Positions 1 through 3,752 of a DNA stretch of 5,198 nucleotides are shown one piece after another. The stretch is from Syntrophomonas sp. UBA5288 (GTDB lineage Bacteria > Bacillota > Syntrophomonadia > Syntrophomonadales > Syntrophomonadaceae), in assembly GCA_002408445.1 (NCBI GenBank), contig DHSK01000069.1, positions 1-5,198 on the forward strand, written 5' to 3'. A program made the position numbers and the translations under genes. How positions within the stretch are numbered: position 1 is the stretch's first letter; each line of letters starts with the position of its first letter. Under the pieces are notes generated by a model, which was not told the DNA's origin, did no database searches, and saw only the letters and a list, made by a program, of their open reading frames with translations.

Positions 1-225
1 AAGATTATTTTAGCTATTGGGCAAAAAGATGGAATTGCTAAGCATCTGAGTGAGATCACTAAAAATGACAAGGGCAATATTGCAACTAATGAGTATCAGA
101 CAAATCTAGAAGGCGTATTTGCTGCAGGGGATATTATAGAAGGGGATAAAACTGTAGTCTATGCTATTAAAACAGGTAAGGAAGCTGCCATAGCTATCGA
201 TAGTTATTTAGGGGGTAGAAGATAA
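1..225 (+). CDS. preT: PreT, NAD(P)H-oxidising subunit of dihydropyrimidine dehydrogenase (3' end only)
   Basis: Partial gene: the frame is open from the first base and ends at the TAA at 223-225, giving the last 74 residues. The fragment shows the C-terminal end of a GltD/PreT-like FAD/NAD(P)H oxidoreductase: a KIILAIGQ strand-turn, then GVFAAGDIIEG (the GD that contacts FAD in this family), then VVYAIKTGKEAAIAI, the closing helix. Family knowledge: PreT oxidises NAD(P)H through FAD and passes electrons via Fe-S clusters to PreA. What is seen supports a GltD-like flavoprotein; the specific name PreT rests on the next gene being preA, which it overlaps by one base (TAATG). Other GltD-like subunits would look similar over so short a piece, but the neighbour makes PreT much the best choice. 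The N-terminal Fe-S and nucleotide-binding parts lie outside the window. Confidence 0.85.
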   Translation, partial: KIILAIGQKDGIAKHLSEITKNDKGNIATNEYQTNLEGVFAAGDIIEGDKTVVYAIKTGKEAAIAIDSYLGGRR

Positions 226-1487
226 TGTTAAAAAAGAATCTTGCTATTGAATTTTGTGGAGTAAAATTTGAAAATCCATTCTTATTATCCTCATCTCCAG
301 TAGGAAATTGTTATGAAATGTGTGCCAAAGCCTTAGAAACTGGTTGGGGTGGGGTTGTCTTTAAAACTATAGGATTTTTTATTGCAAATGAGGTTTCACC
401 ACGTTTCGATAATCTGGGCAAGGAAGCTACTCCTTTTGTAGGATTCAAAAACATGGAGCAAATTGCCGAACATTCCCTAGAGGATAATTTAGCCGCTATT
501 AAGCGTTTAAAGAAAGATTATCCCGGAAAAGTCATCATTGCTTCGATTATGGGCTCTAATGAAAAAGAGTGGGAAGAGTTATCAAGATTGGTTGCTGAAA
601 ATGGTGCAGACATGATTGAATGTAACTTCTCCTGTCCTCAAATGACTAGTCATGCTATGGGTTCAGATGTTGGACAAAATCCAGAGCTGGTTAAAAAATA
701 TTGCCAAGCGGTTAAACGTGGTTCTAATCTGCCCATGCTGGCTAAAATGACACCTAATCTTGGCACTATGTCCGTACCTGCTATTGCCGCTATGGAAGGT
801 GGAGCAGATGGAATCGCTGCTATTAATACCGTAAAATCTGTGACAGGCGTGGACTTAGACCAATTTGTAGGCTATCCCATTGTAAATGGGAAGAGTTCAG
901 TTTCCGGATATTCAGGAAAAGCTGTAAAACCTATTGCACTTCGTTTTATTCATGAAATGAAGTGCAATAAACAATTAGCTAAAGCGCCAATTAGTGGTAT
1001 TGGTGGAATTGAGACCTGGGAAGACTGTGCTGAGTTTATTTTATTAGGATGCCAGACCATTCAAGTAACAACTGCTATTATGCAATATGGCTATAGAATA
1101 GTAGAAGATTTTATCAGTGGGCTTTCTCACTATATGGAAGAAAAGGGATTCGATAATCTTCAAGATATGGTAGGACTAGCCTTAAATAATATTATTCCAG
1201 CCGAAGAATTAGATCGTGGTTATATTGTATATCCTAAGATTGATGAAGAAGAATGTATAGGATGCGGACGATGCTATATTTCATGTTATGATGGAGGACA
1301 TCAAGCCATTGTATGGAATGAAGAAGAACGCAAAGTATCTGTAGATCAAGAAAAATGTGTAGGATGTCATTTATGTGCTAATATTTGTCCAGTATCTTGT
1401 ATTTCAAAAGGGGAAATTAAGTTTAAGCCAAATCAAAATCATAAAGAGGGGGATAATATTGTATTATCTCATCATAATGGAAGATAA
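225..1487 (+). CDS. preA: PreA, NAD-dependent dihydropyrimidine dehydrogenase, pyrimidine-reducing subunit
   Basis: Complete 420-residue FMN/Fe-S subunit that reduces uracil or thymine to the 5,6-dihydro form in the cytoplasm (reversible), with electrons from PreT. Residues 5-305 form a dihydroorotate-dehydrogenase-like TIM barrel: LSSSPVGNCYEMC (21-33), FKTIGFF (46-52), and NFSCP (134-138). Asn134, Ser136 and the likely catalytic Cys137 correspond to the NLSC active-site motif of mammalian DPD. Asn201-Thr202 (AINTV) and GIGG (258-261) fit substrate and FMN-phosphate contacts. The tail carries two ferredoxin motifs for [4Fe-4S] clusters: Cys344/347/350/354 and Cys378/381/384/388. From memory the protein is very similar throughout to E. 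coli PreA (YeiA), which is about 411 residues, so this tail is slightly longer. The ATG at 225 is supported by a GGGGG tract at 211-215, nine bases upstream, and by the overlap with preT, suggesting translational coupling. No terminator follows; intron debris starts 13 bases after the stop. Confidence 0.96.
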   Translation: MLKKNLAIEFCGVKFENPFLLSSSPVGNCYEMCAKALETGWGGVVFKTIGFFIANEVSPRFDNLGKEATPFVGFKNMEQIAEHSLEDNLAAIKRLKKDYPGKVIIASIMGSNEKEWEELSRLVAENGADMIECNFSCPQMTSHAMGSDVGQNPELVKKYCQAVKRGSNLPMLAKMTPNLGTMSVPAIAAMEGGADGIAAINTVKSVTGVDLDQFVGYPIVNGKSSVSGYSGKAVKPIALRFIHEMKCNKQLAKAPISGIGGIETWEDCAEFILLGCQTIQVTTAIMQYGYRIVEDFISGLSHYMEEKGFDNLQDMVGLALNNIIPAEELDRGYIVYPKIDEEECIGCGRCYISCYDGGHQAIVWNEEERKVSVDQEKCVGCHLCANICPVSCISKGEIKFKPNQNHKEGDNIVLSHHNGR

Positions 1488-1500
1488 TAAATAAAGATAG

Positions 1501-1736
1501 TTGGCTAAAGAGCTATCTCATATGTTCAATCCAGTACTACGGGGATGGATCAACTACTATGGACGCTTTTACAAATCGGAACTGTATTCGGTAATCAGAC
1601 ACATAAATCGATCTTTAATCTGGGTAAGACGCAAATACAAGAATTTGCTGGACATTAGCGGAGGGTAGTGGATTGGCTAGGTAGAATAGCAAGACGTAAT
1701 TCAAAACTGTTTGAACTTTTGCCAGGAGCAGGATGA
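1501..1736 (+). pseudogene. Group II intron reverse transcriptase/maturase, C-terminal fragment, frameshifted
   Basis: In frame from 1501 the sequence reads LAKELSHMFNPVLRGWINYY and continues GRFYKSELYSVIRHINRSL..RRKYK. This is the typical maturase (X) and C-terminal region of bacterial group II intron-encoded proteins (family signature: NP..RGW.NYYGRF). After RRKYK (about 1640) the match moves to another frame, which reads GH, stop, RRVVDWLGRIARRNSKLF. This indicates a one-base frameshift around 1639-1644 and a TAG nonsense codon at 1656-1658 where the family usually has Lys. The frame ends with the TGA at 1734-1736, inside domain V. The usual HW.LG-like end after SKLF is not recognisable, suggesting a further small deletion. 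RT domains 0-7 are absent. The frame before 1501 is closed by TAG, so no start exists. Non-functional. Confidence 0.9.
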
Positions 1737-1759
1737 GCTAAGAGGTTCAAGTCCGGTTC
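1726..1759 (+). ncRNA. Group II intron domain V
   Basis: A 34-nt hairpin, the standard length of domain V, the catalytic core of group II introns. The lower stem begins with GAGC (1726-1729, containing the AGC catalytic triad) and closes with GGTTC (1755-1759). The upper stem is GAGCT/GGTTC with an AAGA loop, and the two-base AA bulge sits at the usual place on the 3' side. One lower-stem pair is broken: A1730 faces G1755, where the family usually has a C-G pair (GAGCC). The motif follows the maturase end and precedes domain VI, as expected. Confidence 0.9.
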
Positions 1760-1763
1760 TGAG

Positions 1764-1798
1764 AGGGCCTGGGGGTGAGATTCCCCCGGGCTATTTAC
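1764..1798 (+). ncRNA. Group II intron domain VI and 3' splice end
   Basis: GCCTGGGGG (1767-1775) pairs with CCCCCGGGC (1783-1791) around the loop TGAGATT. Below it, AGG at 1764-1766 can pair weakly (A-U and G-U) with TTT at 1794-1796, leaving T1792 and A1793 unpaired, so A1793 is a candidate branch-point adenosine. The intron boundary is placed after C1798 because the following codons resume an RT frame exactly there. The boundary could be off by a base or two. Confidence 0.8.
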
Positions 1799-1897
1799 CT
1801 TATAATTACCGCAAATATAAAAGAAATCGCGGAAGAACTCAAAGACATTGTCAGTCAATTTCTTGAAGCTCGGGGATTGACGTTATCCGAAGGCTAA
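1799..1897 (+). pseudogene. Second group II intron reverse transcriptase fragment (segment just after YADD)
   Basis: Starting at the base after the inferred intron end, the frame reads LIITANIKEIAEELKDIVSQ then FLEARGLTLSEG and stops at 1895-1897. Group II intron RTs have YADD followed by F/LxIT, a helix of the type KEIAEE..., then FL..RGL.LSEEKT. The match therefore covers the stretch from immediately after the catalytic Asp-Asp to just before EKT. The upstream RT half and everything after LSE are missing. It is not part of the C-terminal maturase fragment to the left, because in one protein this segment precedes the maturase region; here the order is reversed and an intron 3' end lies between. 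It is best read as the 3' exon of the intron at 1501-1798, meaning the host gene was itself an intron RT. Confidence 0.8.
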
Positions 1898-1906
1898 AAG
1901 CAGCAG

Positions 1907-2035
1907 ATGCTTAAAAAAATGACGTCCCAATTTGCGGAAAATGAGTTGAAGCCCATCATTTATGATTCAGAAACCGATGAATATGTTATCAATGGCTCCA
2001 AGCCGTTTCACCGATGGATAAGCACGGATATTTCA
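1907..2035 (+). pseudogene. Unassigned short reading frame, possible 5' gene remnant
   Basis: An ATG at 1907 opens a frame beginning MLKKMTSQFAENELKPIIYD and continuing SETDEYVINGSKPFHRWISTDISL. Its composition looks protein-like (charged and aromatic residues well mixed). I do not recognise the family. The frame stays open to 2329, but from about 2036 it runs antisense to the MerR gene, so only the first 43 or so codons can be independent. The upstream AGCAGCAG is a weak ribosome binding site. It could be the start of a gene truncated by the rearrangement that brought the merR block here, or chance coding. Low confidence. Confidence 0.25.
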
Positions 2036-2893
2036 TTATCTGATTTTTTGTATCGGCATGATGATTCTTGTCACATGTTCTTCTTCGTTATCCACGTCCA
2101 GCGGGGAGACCACAAATTCCTCAGATACAGGGCCGGAAATCTCATAGCCGTTCAGATGGATCCATTGCAACAATTTGACATGGCTTTGCATAATCTCTCT
2201 GTATTTTCCCGCATGGTAGCTTGTTGCCGCCTGAAACCCGCCCCAGGCGCGTACGTTGGTTATATCGTCCGGAAGCGTGCACTCTTCGCTCACAATAAGG
2301 CCAAATTCCACATCACAGTCTTTCATTAGAAATTGATCCAGTATCTGAGTGTGGAAGGTTACGATCACAGACCCCCTGGTTACGACTCTATGAGAGGTAC
2401 ATTGCTCCAGAATATCCGTCCAGCGGCGCAGAGATACATCCATATTGCGGTATTGCTTCATATTTTCCGCGCGGAAAACCATATGGCATTTCGGAATAAA
2501 TTCTATCTGTATTTTTCCGTACTGCTGTTCATCTAGGATTGCCTTTCCTCTGCGAATGCGGGACAACAAATCTTTGCAATCTGCAAGTCTCACCTGCAGT
2601 GCGCAAATTTCATCCTGCAAATTTTTGCTATGCTGCACAATTTTTTCCTCGTATGCGCCCAAATCTGATTCTGTCATCAGTTTTTTAATCTCCTTCAGAC
2701 TGAAATCCATAGCGCGCAGACGGCGAATAATCAGCAATGTCGTCAGCTGCTCTTTACTGTAATAACGGTAATTGCTTTTCGCCCCCCGATATTTGGGATG
2801 CAGCAAACCGATCTCGTCATAGTAACGCAAAGTCTTTACAGGGATATTGCAGCTCTCAGAAACCTCCCCGATTGCATAACGATTCTTTTCCAT
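2036..2893 (-). CDS. MerR-family (BmrR/TipA-like) transcriptional activator with GyrI-like effector domain
   Basis: A 285-residue DNA-binding regulator. Residues 5-75 are a MerR winged helix: YAIGEVSESCNIPVKTLRYY (6-25), DEIGLLHP, then NYRYYSKEQL and RLRAMDFSLKEIKKLM. Residues about 78-115 form the antiparallel dimerisation coiled coil. Residues about 125-285 resemble the GyrI-like multidrug-binding domain of BmrR, with HAGKYREIMQSHVKLLQWI (227-245), NGYEISGPVSEEF (248-260) and a final EEHVTRIIMPIQ strand. Family members bind a ligand, often a hydrophobic cation or drug, and activate promoters with long 19-20 bp spacers by twisting the DNA. An upstream TTG (2911) could extend the protein by six residues, but the ATG at 2893 has the better-placed ribosome binding site and starts the conserved domain directly. 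It is a single-gene unit on its strand. No drug-efflux gene is adjacent, so its target is unknown; the nearest candidate is the transporter at 3753. Confidence 0.93.
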   Translation of the reverse strand: MEKNRYAIGEVSESCNIPVKTLRYYDEIGLLHPKYRGAKSNYRYYSKEQLTTLLIIRRLRAMDFSLKEIKKLMTESDLGAYEEKIVQHSKNLQDEICALQVRLADCKDLLSRIRRGKAILDEQQYGKIQIEFIPKCHMVFRAENMKQYRNMDVSLRRWTDILEQCTSHRVVTRGSVIVTFHTQILDQFLMKDCDVEFGLIVSEECTLPDDITNVRAWGGFQAATSYHAGKYREIMQSHVKLLQWIHLNGYEISGPVSEEFVVSPLDVDNEEEHVTRIIMPIQKIR

Positions 2894-2900
2894 ATTGCAT

Positions 2901-2908
2901 CCGCCTCT
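2901..2908 (-). promoter_or_regulatory. Ribosome binding site of the MerR gene
   Basis: On the minus strand AGAGGCGG lies 7-10 bases before the ATG at 2893. It overlaps the sequence just inside the alternative TTG start at 2911, which therefore cannot use it. This favours the ATG. Confidence 0.6.
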
Positions 2909-2962
2909 CAATGGAATACATCAAACATACTTTCATGAATCGTTTTTCATAATCATTTTCAT

Positions 2963-2990
2963 TCTATAGCAAAGTTTTGCCTTTTGTCAA
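2963..2990 (-). promoter_or_regulatory. Sigma-A-type promoter of the MerR gene with a dyad in the spacer
   Basis: Read on the minus strand: TTGACA (2990-2985, a perfect -35), a 16-bp spacer, then TATAGA (2968-2963) preceded by TGC, an extended -10. Inside the spacer lies GCAAA-AC-TTTGC (2980-2969), an inverted repeat. MerR proteins bind dyads between -35 and -10, so autoregulation is plausible. The 16-bp spacer is shorter than the 19-20 bp of classic MerR-activated promoters, so repression would be more likely than activation here. The leader to the ATG is about 60-65 bases. Confidence 0.65.
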
Positions 2991-3091
2991 AACCACGGCA
3001 TGCCCGACAAAATACAGTTTTTAAGATGCGAAATCGAGATTTGCAATTCTTTCCCCCTACCGTAAAGTTTTGATTATCCCATGAGCCATCC

Positions 3092-3136
3092 AATAATCCG
3101 ACGGCCGTCCGTGCCGCGGTCGGTCGCCGGATTATT
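3092..3136. repeat. 45-nt imperfect palindrome (long hairpin)
   Basis: The outer arms AATAATCCG and CGGATTATT are perfect over 9 bp. Pairing continues inward to the centre at 3114, with mismatches only at 3101/3127 and 3108/3120 and G-T pairs at 3104/3124 and 3112/3116. In all about 20 of 22 positions per arm pair, with essentially no loop. There is no T-tract on either side, so it is not an ordinary intrinsic terminator. Possible roles: a dispersed palindromic (REP- or MITE-like) element, a protein-binding dyad, or a processed RNA structure. Confidence 0.8.
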
Positions 3137-3138
3137 CT

Positions 3139-3159
3139 GAATCCATTATAGGCGGATTC
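3139..3159. repeat. Small inverted repeat next to the large palindrome
   Basis: GAATCC (3139-3144) and GGATTC (3154-3159) are perfect 6-bp arms around a 9-base loop, two bases after the large palindrome. It may be part of the same element or chance. Confidence 0.35.
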
Positions 3160-3431
3160 CTTGCCATCGGGGAGAGGGATGGGGCCGTTTTGCTTTGCGG
3201 TTTCGATGTCGTTCTGACTGCAATTACCTCCTGAGATTTTTTGTTTATTTGCTCCGATGCTGCGAGGGAAGAGAAAAACAACAGCCGACGCCGCGGATGA
3301 AGCCGAATAATGCCTGCGAAAACTCTCCATCCACAGGAAGGCATTCCGGTTACATATATCACGTTTTGCCTTGAAAAATCTTCTATTTTTGTAAAAACTC
3401 CAAAAATTATATTTCACTTTTTGGCAAATTA

Positions 3432-3474
3432 AACCATTAAACAGTATACTTAATTCGTATTTTAACCATTTAAC
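3432..3474. repeat. Two copies of AACCATTWAAC spaced 32 bp apart
   Basis: AACCATTAAAC at 3432-3442 and AACCATTTAAC at 3464-3474 differ at one base. Their starts are 32 bp apart, about three helical turns, so both copies face the same side of the DNA. They lie in an AT-rich tract upstream of the possible transporter promoter and could be regulator-binding sites. AT-richness raises the chance of coincidence. Confidence 0.4.
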
Positions 3475-3504
3475 TTTCAGCCAAGTGAAGATTTTTAATG
3501 ATTT

Positions 3505-3540
3505 TTTGTGAAACTTTTGAGAAGCTTTCACAAATTTTTT
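3505..3540 (+). terminator. Terminator-like hairpin with T-tract
   Basis: TTTGTGAAA (3505-3513) pairs perfectly with TTTCACAAA (3526-3534). CTT/AAG inside extends the stem, leaving C3525 bulged and a TTGAG loop. Six T follow at 3535-3540. The shape is that of an intrinsic terminator on the plus strand, but the stem is AT-rich and no plus-strand gene lies upstream, so it may instead insulate the transporter promoter from read-through or be chance. Confidence 0.4.
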
Positions 3541-3550
3541 CAAAAATCAC

Positions 3551-3581
3551 TTGACGTTCCATCTACTGTAACAGGTAAAAT
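3551..3581 (+). promoter_or_regulatory. Possible transporter promoter with a 19-bp spacer
   Basis: TTGACG (3551-3556) and TAAAAT (3576-3581) each match five of six consensus bases but are separated by 19 bp, two more than optimal. That spacing is the hallmark of promoters activated by MerR-family proteins, which bind the spacer. The spacer includes the short palindrome CTGTAACAG (3566-3574), off centre. Transcription would start near 3588 and give a leader of about 165 bases before the transporter gene. Confidence 0.5.
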
Positions 3582-3590
3582 TAAACGCAT

Positions 3591-3628
3591 CATAAGGGAC
3601 TGGCATGAGCGCGCACCAGCCCGTTATG
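3591..3628 (+). promoter_or_regulatory. Strong hairpin at the start of the transporter leader
   Basis: CATAAGGG-A-CTGG (3591-3603) pairs with CCAGCCC-G-TTATG (3616-3628): twelve base pairs interrupted only by single bulges at A3599 and G3623. Together with the downstream repeats it suggests a folded 5' leader. TGGCAT (3601-3606) could alternatively pair with ATGCCA (3626-3631), which would break this stem. No known riboswitch class was recognised. Confidence 0.55.
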
Positions 3629-3639
3629 CCAAAATCATG

Positions 3640-3663
3640 GGGGTCCGGTAAGGGGTCCGGTAA
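3640..3663 (+). repeat. Perfect 12-nt tandem repeat in the leader
   Basis: GGGGTCCGGTAA occurs twice head to tail (3640-3651 and 3652-3663) with no mismatch. Either copy can pair with TACCGG at 3671-3676. Confidence 0.9.
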
Positions 3664-3679
3664 TCGTATGTACCGGGCT
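3654..3679 (+). promoter_or_regulatory. Second leader hairpin formed with the tandem repeat
   Basis: GGTCCGGTA (3654-3662) pairs with TACCGGGCT (3671-3679): six perfect central pairs (CCGGTA/TACCGG), two G-U pairs and one G-C pair, around an 8-base loop. Because the first repeat copy (CCGGTA at 3645-3650) can compete for the same partner, two alternative structures are possible. Further on, TCCTT (3716-3720) can pair with AAGGA (3734-3738), close to the ribosome binding site. Confidence 0.5.
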
Positions 3680-3752
3680 AACTAGCAGGTAATAGTATGC
3701 ATGCAACAAAACACATCCTTTATAAAGAAAGATAAGGAAGAGAGGAAACTGT

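Larger units (their letters stand above)
1501..1798 (+). mobile_element. 5'-truncated group II intron remnant (3' end of intron)
   Basis: In order: the C-terminal coding end of an intron-encoded reverse transcriptase/maturase, a canonical-length domain V, and a domain VI hairpin. The 3' end is near 1798 (reading CTATTTAC). All 5' parts (domains I-III and the RT palm) are missing, so it cannot splice or move on its own. The left edge is abrupt: an in-frame TAG occupies 1498-1500 and recognisable maturase codons begin at 1501, only 13 bases after preA ends. The right edge abuts a second RT fragment in frame. A one-sided deletion of a once complete intron explains this best; 5'-truncated retrotransposition is an alternative for the left edge only. 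Confidence 0.88.
2994..3550. other. Gene-free stretch between the MerR gene and the transporter leader
   Basis: No reading frame here resembles a known protein. The longest frame runs on the minus strand from 3543 to 2959 (194 codons); it crosses the whole merR promoter, has no convincing start signal, and is rich in Lys/Arg/Phe from AT-rich DNA at its beginning and Arg/Ala from GC-rich DNA later. Composition changes within the stretch: about 3090-3330 is GC-rich and contains a large palindrome, while about 3370-3550 is strongly AT-rich. It may be a decayed gene or a long regulatory region. Confidence 0.5.

Noticed and set aside
147..151. Possible missing catalytic cysteine in PreA at the SDVGQ segment (residues 147-151 of the protein)
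   Set aside because: Coordinates here are protein residues. On reflection the catalytic cysteine of the family lies in the NLSCP/NFSCP motif, which is intact (Cys137), so nothing is missing.
1495..1518. Hairpin AGATAGTT/AGCTATCT right after preA as a terminator
   Set aside because: No T-tract follows, and the 3' half is coding sequence of the maturase remnant, so the pairing looks accidental.
1655..1858. Minus-strand reading frame over the intron 3' end
   Set aside because: It is antisense to domain V/VI and the RT fragments, which explain the sequence fully.
2333..2952. Plus-strand frames across the MerR gene
   Set aside because: They are antisense shadows of a clear MerR-family coding sequence.
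3157..3231. Minus-strand GGAGG (3231-3227) followed by TTG at 3223, a possible small gene
   Set aside because: The gap between GGAGG and TTG is only three bases, too short for normal initiation, and the predicted peptide is short and unremarkable.
2959..3543. Long minus-strand reading frame (194 codons) before the MerR gene
   Set aside because: It crosses the merR promoter and a large palindrome, has no plausible ribosome binding site at its ATG, and its residue make-up follows the local base composition; no family recognised.
3591..3740. T-box or known amino-acid riboswitch in the transporter leader
   Set aside because: No T-box core (AGGGTGG-type) sequence and no recognisable conserved core of a known class.
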